DNA of 7,361 nt. Origin: an uncultured Eubacteriales bacterium (lineage in GTDB: Bacteria > Bacillota > Clostridia > Oscillospirales > Oscillospiraceae). The stretch's first letter is position 1, and the number at the start of each line of letters is the position of its first letter. The position numbers and the translations under genes are program-made. The notes beneath the pieces are model-generated. The model saw nothing but the letters and a program-made list of their open reading frames with translations. It searched no databases and had not been told where the DNA came from. The stretch lies in contig CAUABY010000104.1 in the NCBI GenBank assembly GCA_958427375.1, forward strand, positions 1-7,361, in the 5' to 3' direction. Shown here piece by piece: positions 1 to 5,865 of this stretch.

Positions 1-411
1 AGCAACGGGAACGGTTATATTATCAATGTCGGCGACAGCCGCGCCTACTACATTTCACACAAGAATGACGCTATTTCCCAGGTAACGAGAGACCATTCGC
101 TTGTGGAAGAGCTTGTTGAGTTCGGCGCGATTACAAAGGAACAGGCAAAAGTCCACCCGCAGCGCAATATCATCACCCGCGCCCTCGGCTCTGAGGAACA
201 TGTGGAGGCTGATTTTTATGAAGTCAGCCTGCAAAATGGTGACTTACTGCTGTTGTGCTCAGACGGGCTTTCCAACGTTGTGACAGACCTTGAAATACTT
301 GATTACTCCAAGGAATACCCGGAGCCGGAGCTGCTGTGCCGCTCGCTGATGAGCAAGGCGCTCAAGCGCGGCGCGAACGACAATGTTACCATCCTTGCCG
401 TGATGAAGTAG
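1..411 (+). CDS. prpC: PP2C-family Ser/Thr protein phosphatase, C-terminal part (5' end outside window)
   Basis: This is the last 136 residues of a PPM/PP2C metal-dependent phosphatase, open from the first base of the window, so the start and N-terminal metal ligands are not visible. Motifs in order: VGDSR at residues 10-14 of the fragment, a DHS turn near 31-33, TRALG at 59-63, the metal-binding CSDGL at 86-90, and GANDNVT at 124-130 just before the C-terminus. All the expected C-terminal PP2C motifs are intact. Family knowledge: PrpC/Stp enzymes are cytosolic Mn/Mg-dependent phosphatases that remove phosphate from Ser/Thr on the partner PASTA kinase and its substrates. The kinase gene follows after only 10 nt, which supports the pairing. 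The symbol rests on motif content plus gene order. Confidence 0.95.
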   Translation, partial: SNGNGYIINVGDSRAYYISHKNDAISQVTRDHSLVEELVEFGAITKEQAKVHPQRNIITRALGSEEHVEADFYEVSLQNGDLLLLCSDGLSNVVTDLEILDYSKEYPEPELLCRSLMSKALKRGANDNVTILAVMK

Positions 412-421
412 GAGACTGCTT

Positions 422-2092
422 ATGGAAAATGAAAAGAATTATATAGGTATGCTGCTTGATGACAGATACGAGATACTTGAAAAAATAGGCGAGGGCGGAA
501 TGGCCGTCGTCTACAAGGCTTTCTGCCACAGGCTCAGCCGCTTTGTCGCAGTAAAGATAATGCGTGAGGAGACCGCCGCGGACGAGGAGTTTCGCCGCCG
601 CTTTGCCTCGGAGTCTCACGCAATCGCTATGCTGTCGCATCCGAATATTGTGGCCGTTTATGATGTCAGCCACAGCGACGATGTCGAATACATAGTCATG
701 GAACTTGTAGACGGCATCACACTCAAACAGTACATGGAAAAGCGCGGCGTGGTCAATTGGAAAGAGGCGCTGCATTTTACAAAGCAGATTGCCAAGGCGC
801 TGGCGCACGCGCACAGCCGCGGCATAATCCACCGCGATATAAAGCCGCAGAACATCATGCTTTTGAAAGACGGCACAATTAAAGTTGCTGACTTCGGCAT
901 TGCCGCGCTTGAAAATGAGGTGGAGGACAGCAATGAGGCTATAGGCTCCATTCACTACATCGCGCCTGAGCAGGCACAGGGCAAGAGTCCGGATGTGCGC
1001 AGTGATATCTACTCACTCGGCGTTGTTATGTACGAGATGCTGACCGGGCAAAAGCCCTATACAGGCAACAGCATTCAGGAGATTGCCGTAAAGCACATGA
1101 GTTCTCTGCCCGCGGCGCCCACTGATATTGTGCCCGATATTCCCGCCGAGCTTGAGCTAATCACGCTCAAAGCAATGAACTGCACCATCAGCAAGCGCTA
1201 TCAAACCGTAAACGAGCTTTTGGATGACCTCGACAATTTCACGCAGGAACAGATTCGCGCCGAGCAGGAGCCGGAGTATGTAAATCCCTCCGTCGCCCCG
1301 GTGCGCTCGGTGAGCGAGATGCCCAAGGATAAATTCTCCGTGCGTCTGAGGCGTTCGAGAACTGTCTCTTTCATGTCCGGCATCTTCTGCGCGCTGCTGC
1401 TGGTCATAGCTCTGTTCGGCTTTTTGTGGGACTTCTGGCTGAGGGACGTATTCTCTCCCGCGGAGCGAATACCACTGCCCAATTTTGTCGGCAGCAACTA
1501 TGAGGCGGTTGTAAATAACGCCGACCTTGCGGGCATATATAATTTCAAAGTGACTTATATAATTGATACCGATGCCGAGAGCGGCAGGATTTTAAGCCAG
1601 AATCCTGAGCCCGGCAGAAGCATGATGCTCACGCCGGAGGGGATTGCGGTTGAGCTTTCCGTCAGCACCGGTGTTGTGCTCACAACTGTACCCGATGTCA
1701 GCAATATTGATTATCGAGAGGCTACTCTTACGCTGCAAAACGCCGGCTTTTCCGTTGAGCTTGAAAATCAGACCTCGCCTTCGGTCGCAAAGGACTATGT
1801 TATAAGCACAAGCCCCGCCGCGAACGAGCAGATAAGCGCCGGTTCCACTATCTATGTCATTGTCAGCAGCGGTGAGCAGGTCTCGTATGTCAGTATGCCG
1901 AATGTGATTGGTCTGACGGAGGACGCGGCAATAAACAAGATAGAAAACGCAGGGTTGAGCTATGGCGGCTCGGACAGGGTCTCCAGCGAGTATGACGCGG
2001 GAACGGTCATCGGTCAGAGTGTGGCTAAGTTCACCGAAGTCGAGGAGCACAGCAAGGTCTATCTCACTGTCTCCTCCGGCCCTTGGGGTTAA
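422..2092 (+). CDS. prkC: PASTA-domain Ser/Thr protein kinase
   Basis: A 556-residue membrane kinase of the PrkC/Stk/PknB family. The cytoplasmic kinase domain spans about residues 16-275: glycine loop GEGGMAVV at 23-30, catalytic K45, helix-C E64, HRD at 137-139, N144, DFG at 157-159 and APE at 181-183, all present. A basic juxtamembrane stretch (about 303-313) precedes one membrane helix (about 316-338). Outside the membrane lie three PASTA repeats at about 350-415, 420-484 and 490-553. Family knowledge: PASTA repeats sense cell-wall fragments or lipid II, and the kinase regulates wall synthesis, dormancy exit and translation. The start is supported by an AGGAG at 410-414, 7 nt upstream, overlapping the stop codon of the phosphatase gene. 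Oddity: the activation loop between DFG and APE contains no threonine, only S170 and S176 among several acidic residues. Confidence 0.97.
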   Translation: MENEKNYIGMLLDDRYEILEKIGEGGMAVVYKAFCHRLSRFVAVKIMREETAADEEFRRRFASESHAIAMLSHPNIVAVYDVSHSDDVEYIVMELVDGITLKQYMEKRGVVNWKEALHFTKQIAKALAHAHSRGIIHRDIKPQNIMLLKDGTIKVADFGIAALENEVEDSNEAIGSIHYIAPEQAQGKSPDVRSDIYSLGVVMYEMLTGQKPYTGNSIQEIAVKHMSSLPAAPTDIVPDIPAELELITLKAMNCTISKRYQTVNELLDDLDNFTQEQIRAEQEPEYVNPSVAPVRSVSEMPKDKFSVRLRRSRTVSFMSGIFCALLLVIALFGFLWDFWLRDVFSPAERIPLPNFVGSNYEAVVNNADLAGIYNFKVTYIIDTDAESGRILSQNPEPGRSMMLTPEGIAVELSVSTGVVLTTVPDVSNIDYREATLTLQNAGFSVELENQTSPSVAKDYVISTSPAANEQISAGSTIYVIVSSGEQVSYVSMPNVIGLTEDAAINKIENAGLSYGGSDRVSSEYDAGTVIGQSVAKFTEVEEHSKVYLTVSSGPWG

Positions 2093-2095
2093 CGG

Positions 2096-2983
2096 ATGAG
2101 AGATGGAATTATAATCAAAGCGCTCAGCGGTTTTTATTATGTTGAAACCGCTGACGGCGTGTTTGAGTGCAAGGCGCGCGGCCGCTTCCGGCTGGACGGT
2201 GCATCGCCGCTTGTCGGTGACAGGGTAAAGTGCAGTCTTGACGCAAACGGCAAAGGGCGCATTGACGAGCTTGTTGCGCGGAAAAACTTCTTTATCCGTC
2301 CGGCTGTCGCCAATATTGACGCGCTTGTGTTTGTTGCTGCAAACACCACCCCCGTGACAGACCCCTTTTTGATTGACCGCGTGTCTGTGATTGCCGAGTG
2401 CGCAAAGTGTGAGCTAATTATCTGCATCAACAAAACCGATATCGACGCGGCCGATGAGCTATATAATACTTTCAGCGCTGTCGGCTACACCGTTGTGCGC
2501 ACAAGTGCCAAAACAGGGGAGGGTATAGACGAACTGCGCCGGGCAGTCAGCGGAAAGGTCTGTGCCTTCACCGGCAACTCAGGCGTCGGCAAGTCGAGCA
2601 TATTAAATGTGCTTTTGCCAAACGCTAATATAAAGACCGCGGAGGTAAGCGAGAGGCTTGGCCGCGGCAAGCACACAACGCGCCACGTCGAGCTCTTTGA
2701 CCTTGGGCAGGGCAGCTATGCCGCCGATACTCCGGGCTTTGCCTCCTTCGATATTGAGATGATAGAGACAATCCACAAGGAGGAGCTTCAATATTACTTC
2801 CCTGATTTTGACCCATACATAGGCCGCTGCCGCTTCAACGACTGCGCGCATCTTAAAGAGCCGGGCTGTGCCGTGACCGGGGCTTTAGCCGCGGGCAAAC
2901 TCATGCCCAGCCGATACCGCTCTTATGAAAGGCTGTATGAGCTCTGCGCCCAGCACAAGTTTTGGGAGAACAAAGAAAACTAA
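2096..2983 (+). CDS. rsgA: Ribosome small subunit-dependent GTPase A (RsgA/CpgA/YloQ)
   Basis: A 295-residue circularly permuted GTPase that checks and releases during late 30S ribosomal subunit maturation. An N-terminal OB-fold region (about 1-65, including PLVGDRV) is followed by the G motifs in permuted order: G4 NKTD at 112-115, G5 TSAKTGEG at 136-143, G1 GNSGVGKSS at 160-168, the GKHTT segment at 191-195, and G3 DTPG at 211-214. A C-terminal zinc knuckle has ligands C245, C250, H252 and C258. Length and domain order are normal for the family. The gene starts 3 nt after the kinase stop codon and has only a weak GGGG at 2085-2088 as a ribosome binding site, so translational coupling to the kinase gene is likely. 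prpC-prkC-rsgA order is conserved across Firmicutes. Confidence 0.97.
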   Translation: MRDGIIIKALSGFYYVETADGVFECKARGRFRLDGASPLVGDRVKCSLDANGKGRIDELVARKNFFIRPAVANIDALVFVAANTTPVTDPFLIDRVSVIAECAKCELIICINKTDIDAADELYNTFSAVGYTVVRTSAKTGEGIDELRRAVSGKVCAFTGNSGVGKSSILNVLLPNANIKTAEVSERLGRGKHTTRHVELFDLGQGSYAADTPGFASFDIEMIETIHKEELQYYFPDFDPYIGRCRFNDCAHLKEPGCAVTGALAAGKLMPSRYRSYERLYELCAQHKFWENKEN

Positions 2984-3004
2984 AGAAGATAAACGGAATT
3001 ATTT

Positions 3005-3057
3005 GACCGCCTTTCGCGTATGATGTAAAGAACAACATATGCGGGAGGCGGTCTTTT
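3005..3057 (+). terminator. 22-bp hairpin with short T run after rsgA; its 3' arm contains the next gene's ribosome binding site
   Basis: Arms at 3005-3026 and 3032-3053 pair over 22 positions with one A-A mismatch (3023/3035) and three G-T wobbles; the loop is five bases (AAAGA, 3027-3031). The outer eight pairs, GACCGCCT with AGGCGGTC, are perfect and GC-rich. TTTT (3054-3057) follows directly. This resembles an intrinsic terminator for the prpC-prkC-rsgA operon, but the T run is short. The 3' arm includes GGGAGG (3043-3048), the apparent Shine-Dalgarno of the 49-residue gene that starts at 3056. The structure may therefore terminate, block translation, or do both. Confidence 0.7.
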
Positions 3058-3205
3058 GCGCAGAAGGGGAAACGCCTGTGGCTTCGCCGCGATAATGGCA
3101 GGGTGCATTATAATTCTAGCGCTTGTACTGCCGTGTCAGGTGTGGTGGTTCTTACTCGCCGCAGGTCTGATCGGTTTTGGAATATGGTATTTACGCAGAT
3201 GTTAA
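3056..3205 (+). CDS. Small two-helix membrane protein, unknown function
   Basis: A 49-residue ORF beginning at TTG, with GGGAGG 7 nt upstream. No other start codon exists between the upstream in-frame stop (3026-3028) and this TTG. The product begins MRRRGNACGF and ends WYLRRC. Two hydrophobic stretches, about residues 11-25 and 29-46, are separated by a PCQ turn, and basic residues lie at both ends, suggesting a membrane hairpin with both termini in the cytoplasm. Cysteines are at 8, 17, 27 and 49, the last being the C-terminal residue. I do not recognise the family. It lies 21 nt upstream of spoVM on the same strand, so a role in sporulation is possible by context only. The codon pattern, ribosome binding site and membrane topology argue that it is real. 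Confidence 0.68.
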   Translation: MRRRGNACGFAAIMAGCIIILALVLPCQVWWFLLAAGLIGFGIWYLRRC

Positions 3206-3226
3206 TTGAGGGAGGAATAGCTGAAT

Positions 3227-3295
3227 ATGAAAATATACGTCATTAAACTGCCGCGCTTTCTTGCAAATATTATCTCGCGCTTCAGAGGAAAGTAA
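3227..3295 (+). CDS. spoVM: Stage V sporulation protein SpoVM (forespore-membrane curvature-sensing peptide)
   Basis: A 22-residue peptide, MKIYVIKLPRFL followed by ANIISRFRGK, on an ATG preceded by GAGGGAGG at 3208-3215 (11 nt gap). It aligns without gaps to the N-terminal 22 residues of Bacillus subtilis SpoVM (26 residues, recalled from memory) with identity at M1, K2, Y4, I6, K7, L8, P9, F11, L12 and I15. Family knowledge: SpoVM is an amphipathic helix that embeds in the outer forespore membrane, recognises its positive curvature and recruits the coat ATPase SpoIVA. P9 is needed for proper localisation and I6 for SpoIVA contact; both are kept here. In B. subtilis spoVM also lies downstream of prpC-prkC-rsgA, so synteny agrees. 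The C-terminus is about four residues shorter than in Bacillus. The next gene encodes a SipL-like partner of SpoIVA. Confidence 0.9.
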   Translation: MKIYVIKLPRFLANIISRFRGK

Positions 3296-3321
3296 TATAT
3301 CTTCATCACCGGGAATATGCT
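3293..3321 (+). promoter_or_regulatory. Candidate sigma-E-type promoter upstream of the SipL-like gene
   Basis: TAATATAT (3293-3300, beginning in the spoVM stop codon) fits the sigma-E -35 pattern K-H-A-T-A-n-n-T. Thirteen bases later AATATGCT (3314-3321) keeps the core ATAnnnT of the -10 pattern CATACAnT but lacks its C and CA. The expected transcript start would be near 3328, some 22 nt before the SipL-like start codon. This is a consensus reading by eye; the -10 match is mediocre. Confidence 0.3.
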
Positions 3322-3350
3322 GTACAAACTTACAGTAAGGAGTGTCGGCG

Positions 3351-4853
3351 ATGGAAATTAGCTTTGAAAACAGAGCTGTAAACATATACCGCGAGGTATC
3401 CCACCAAACAAAGCGCATTCAGGAGACGGCGGAGAGCGTCGTACCTGATACAAATGACGATATCGGCAAAATCGCCTCCGTGCAGACATCTGTGCTGATG
3501 AAGAGCAAGGACGTGTCAAGCCGGGGCGTGATAGTTACGGGAGAGCTCAGCGCGGCTCTCCTATACATAACCGAGAGCGAGAACAGCGTATCGTTTCTGC
3601 GTCTTTCCAAATCGTTCACCTTGGAGTACGACATTGGTGAGGCCGCCGGGGATGAGCTTGCGCAGGTTAAGCTCAGCATACAAAACTGCGAGGCCAGAGT
3701 TCTCAATCCCCGCAAAGTGTCCGTAACCTTTGATTTGATGGGGGAGATGAGCTGTTATCGAGAAAACAGCGTCTGTGTACAGACCGAACTGCCCGCCGAT
3801 GCGCCTGAAGGACTGTACGCAAAGTTTGAGCAGGCCAGCCTTGCGGCGGCGAATACCGTTACGGAAAAGACCTTCGCCGTAAATGAGCAATTCGTCTTTC
3901 CCGGCGGCAAACCCAAACCAAGCCAGATTGTCAACCAGCAGGTAAACTTCATCCTCGCCGAGCCGCAGATGATAGGTACCAAGGTCATAATAAAGGGCAG
4001 TGTGTTTATCTCACTCTGCTATCTCTCTACCGAGGTCAACTATCCGCTCAAAGCGGAGTTCACCGCGCCATTTTCGCAGATTATTGACACCGACAGGGAG
4101 CAGCAGGAACACTGCTGTGCGTTTATCGAGCTTACCTCCTGCTATGGAGACATTGTTGACACCATAAACGGCGAGAAGGCCTTGGACGCGGAAATACACG
4201 CGGTTGTCCAGCTGATATGCTACAGTCGTGAGAATGTGGAGTATGTCTCCGATGCGTACAGCAATCTCATGCCCTGTGAGTGTGCCGTGCAGGCGCGCAA
4301 GCTCAGCATGGTGTCTCCCGCGCAGGAGCTCAAGCTCAGCGCGGATGAGCGGATAAACGTGGTAGAGGACTGCGAGGATGTATTGAGCGTATTTCCGACG
4401 CTCTCACAAGTAACGCTCTTTCAGGACAAATTCACCGCCGCCGTCACGCTCGACATTGTCTATCGCAGCAGCGGGGGCGCGCTGTGCGCTGTAAAGCGTC
4501 TTGTAAACATGGAAGCCGAGGTCAACGCAGCACAGGCGCGGCTGATAGACGCGCACATTGCCGACGACTATCTGAGGCCGGACGGGGCGTATATTGACGC
4601 ACACATCACAGTCTCGCTCAGCTATCAGTTCAGCTCAAGTCAGGAGATTACCTGCGTGGAGTCGGCCTCGCTCAACGAGGATGCGACGTTTGATTCAATG
4701 CAGTTTCCCGCGGTGACGCTTGTGCGCGTTGAGCACGAAAGTCTGTGGCAGCTTGCCAAGACCTATCACTCAAGCGTCGACCGAATAAAGGAATTTAACG
4801 CGCTCGACGACGGGTTGGAAGGAAAAATGCTCTTAATTCCCAAGGCAAATTAA
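3351..4853 (+). CDS. sipL: SPOCS (DUF3794) and LysM domain spore-coat morphogenesis protein, SipL-like
   Basis: A 500-residue soluble protein with about three beta-rich SPOCS/DUF3794-type segments (roughly residues 30-120, 170-265 and 320-415) and a C-terminal LysM domain (about 450-498, with LWQLAKTYHSSVDRIKEFN and the closing LLIPKAN). It has no signal peptide or membrane helix. Family knowledge: Clostridioides difficile SipL has this architecture, and its C-terminal LysM binds the coat ATPase SpoIVA, so the protein acts in the mother cell at the forespore surface. Start choice: AAGGAG at 3337-3342 lies 8 nt before ATG 3351. A GTG at 3342 in the same frame overlaps that ribosome binding site and is disfavoured. 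spoVM ends 55 nt upstream, putting two SpoIVA partners together. The assignment to SipL itself, rather than another SPOCS/LysM paralogue, is inferred from domain order and context. Confidence 0.85.
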   Translation: MEISFENRAVNIYREVSHQTKRIQETAESVVPDTNDDIGKIASVQTSVLMKSKDVSSRGVIVTGELSAALLYITESENSVSFLRLSKSFTLEYDIGEAAGDELAQVKLSIQNCEARVLNPRKVSVTFDLMGEMSCYRENSVCVQTELPADAPEGLYAKFEQASLAAANTVTEKTFAVNEQFVFPGGKPKPSQIVNQQVNFILAEPQMIGTKVIIKGSVFISLCYLSTEVNYPLKAEFTAPFSQIIDTDREQQEHCCAFIELTSCYGDIVDTINGEKALDAEIHAVVQLICYSRENVEYVSDAYSNLMPCECAVQARKLSMVSPAQELKLSADERINVVEDCEDVLSVFPTLSQVTLFQDKFTAAVTLDIVYRSSGGALCAVKRLVNMEAEVNAAQARLIDAHIADDYLRPDGAYIDAHITVSLSYQFSSSQEITCVESASLNEDATFDSMQFPAVTLVRVEHESLWQLAKTYHSSVDRIKEFNALDDGLEGKMLLIPKAN

Positions 4854-4864
4854 TCCTGATGTTC

Positions 4865-4901
4865 AATTAACTTCTTTAATTAAAATGTGCATGCTATGCA
4901 C
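4865..4901 (+). repeat. Two small adjacent inverted repeats after the SipL-like gene
   Basis: AATTAA (4865-4870) pairs with TTAATT (4876-4881) around a five-base loop, and GTGCAT (4887-4892) pairs with ATGCAC (4896-4901) around GCT. Neither is followed by a T run on the plus strand, so they are poor terminators for the upstream gene. Read on the minus strand, the second hairpin is followed by an AT-rich ATTTTAATT, but no minus-strand gene lies there to be terminated. Confidence 0.4.
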
Positions 4902-4909
4902 GCTCACGC

Positions 4910-4965
4910 CGGCTTAATCGCGCGTCGTGCCGCCTAATGCAAAATCCGACGCGCCTACGGCTTAA
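4910..4965. repeat. GC-rich inverted repeat flanked by 8-base direct repeats
   Basis: GCGCGTCG (4920-4927) is the exact reverse complement of CGACGCGC (4947-4954), with a 19-base spacer. The direct repeat CGGCTTAA flanks it at 4910-4917 and 4958-4965. A competing 7-bp pairing is possible between AAATCCG (4942-4948) and CGGATTT (4976-4982). No coding potential was recognised. It could be a transcript-end structure for the SipL-like gene, an operator, or an interspersed palindromic repeat unit. Confidence 0.5.
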
Positions 4966-4998
4966 AGCTTTTTAACGGATTTAAGTATAAAATACCCC

Positions 4999-5027
4999 TT
5001 GTAAAAACTCCTCATATATGTTAAAAT
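4999..5027 (+). promoter_or_regulatory. Vegetative (sigma-A type) promoter of the YebC-family gene
   Basis: TTGTAA (4999-5004) as -35 and TAAAAT (5022-5027) as -10 are separated by exactly 17 bases, matching consensus at 4/6 and 5/6 positions. A TG at 5019-5020 gives an extended -10. The predicted transcript start near 5034 leaves a leader of about 43 nt before the start codon at 5077. A weak AT stem (5037-5042 with 5048-5053) lies in that leader. Confidence 0.7.
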
Positions 5028-5076
5028 ATCTGCCGTTAATATTGCTGATATTATCAAAGATAAGAGGAGTGTTAAT

Positions 5077-5817
5077 ATGTCTGGTCATTCCAAGTGGCAC
5101 AACATACAGAAAACTAAGGGCGCGGCAGACGCTAAGCGCGCGCAGGCATTCACCAAGATTGCCCGTGAAATGGTAGTCGCAGTCAAAGAGGGCGGAAGCG
5201 GTGACCCGCGCAGCAACTCCAGACTTGCAGCCGTTATTGCCAAGGCAAAGGCCGCCAATATGCCCAACGACAATATTAAGCGCACCATTGACAAGGCGCT
5301 CGGTTCAGGCAGTACCGAAAACTATGAAAAGATCACCTATGAAGGCTATGGCCCTCAGGGCGTCGCCGTTATAGTTGAAACTATGACCGATAACCGTAAC
5401 CGTACCGCAGGCGAGATGCGCCATTATTTCGATAAGTACGGCGGGAATATGGGCGCGGCAAACTGCGTTTCATGGTCGTTCGACCGCAAGGGTGTTATCG
5501 TTATTGATAACGAGGACGAGGAGCTTGAGGAAGATGTTGTCATGCTTGATGCGCTTGATGCCGGTGCCGCCGACTTTGAGACTGACGGCGAGGTCATGAC
5601 CGTCTACACCGCGGAGGACGATGTTGCCGCCGTTGCTGACGCTCTCACCGAGAAAGGCTATAAGCTTCTCTCCGCACAGGTTGAAATGCTTCCGCAGAAC
5701 GGCTATATCAAGCTCACGAACGAGGATGACGTCAAGAACATGCAGAAAATGCTCGACATGTTCGAGGATAATGATGATGTCCAGAACGTCTGGCACAACT
5801 GGGAAGACGCTGAGTAA
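5077..5817 (+). CDS. yebC: YebC/PmpR family protein (DNA-binding transcriptional regulator or translation factor)
   Basis: A 246-residue cytosolic protein covering the full usual length of the family. The N-terminus MSGHSKWHNIQ, followed by KGAADAKRAQAFTKIARE, is the family hallmark. The middle holds the conserved GYGPQGVAVIVETMTDNRNRTAGEMRH segment (about 89-115), and the acidic C-terminal half ends in EDNDDVQNVWHNWEDAE. Family knowledge: some members bind DNA and repress genes such as quorum-sensing regulators, while others ease translation through polyproline stretches; sequence alone does not decide between these. The start is firm: AGAGGAG at 5063-5069, 7 nt upstream. The gene looks monocistronic, with its own promoter at 4999-5027 and a strong terminator 13 nt after the stop codon. 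Confidence 0.95.
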   Translation: MSGHSKWHNIQKTKGAADAKRAQAFTKIAREMVVAVKEGGSGDPRSNSRLAAVIAKAKAANMPNDNIKRTIDKALGSGSTENYEKITYEGYGPQGVAVIVETMTDNRNRTAGEMRHYFDKYGGNMGAANCVSWSFDRKGVIVIDNEDEELEEDVVMLDALDAGAADFETDGEVMTVYTAEDDVAAVADALTEKGYKLLSAQVEMLPQNGYIKLTNEDDVKNMQKMLDMFEDNDDVQNVWHNWEDAE

Positions 5818-5830
5818 CATACCGTATAGA

Positions 5831-5865
5831 AAAACCACTTTCCCGTGGAGGGAAAGTGGTTTTTT
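5831..5865. terminator. Bidirectional intrinsic terminator between convergent genes
   Basis: Arms 5831-5844 and 5850-5863 pair over 14 perfect positions, with core ACCACTTTCCC against GGGAAAGTGGT and a five-base loop (5845-5849). T5860-T5865 forms the U run for the plus-strand yebC transcript. On the opposite strand the A run 5831-5834 gives a U run for the minus-strand acetyltransferase transcript, whose stop codon (5865-5867) touches the structure. Confidence 0.93.

Noticed and set aside
386..955. A 189-codon open frame on the minus strand across the 5' part of the kinase gene
   Set aside because: It lies opposite a fully intact kinase domain, has no recognisable motif, and is best explained as a codon-bias shadow.
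3003..3031. TTGACC at 3003-3008 as a vegetative -35 box
   Set aside because: Five of six bases match, but at 17 bases' spacing the -10 would be TAAAGA, and the better TATGAT is only 10 bases away, so no workable pair exists.
3039..3095. ATG at 3039 opening an 18-codon frame in the hairpin's 3' arm
   Set aside because: It has no upstream Shine-Dalgarno, encodes nothing recognisable, and is out of frame with the well-supported TTG gene.
3342..3350. GTG at 3342 as the start of the SipL-like protein
   Set aside because: Its G is the last base of the AAGGAG ribosome binding site; ATG 3351 has an ideal 8-nt spacing.
5007..5070. ACTCCTC (5007-5013) complementary to the yebC ribosome binding site GAGGAGT (5064-5070), as a possible translational switch
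   Set aside because: The first element lies between the -35 and -10 boxes and would not be in the mRNA made from this promoter; only readthrough RNA could form the pair.
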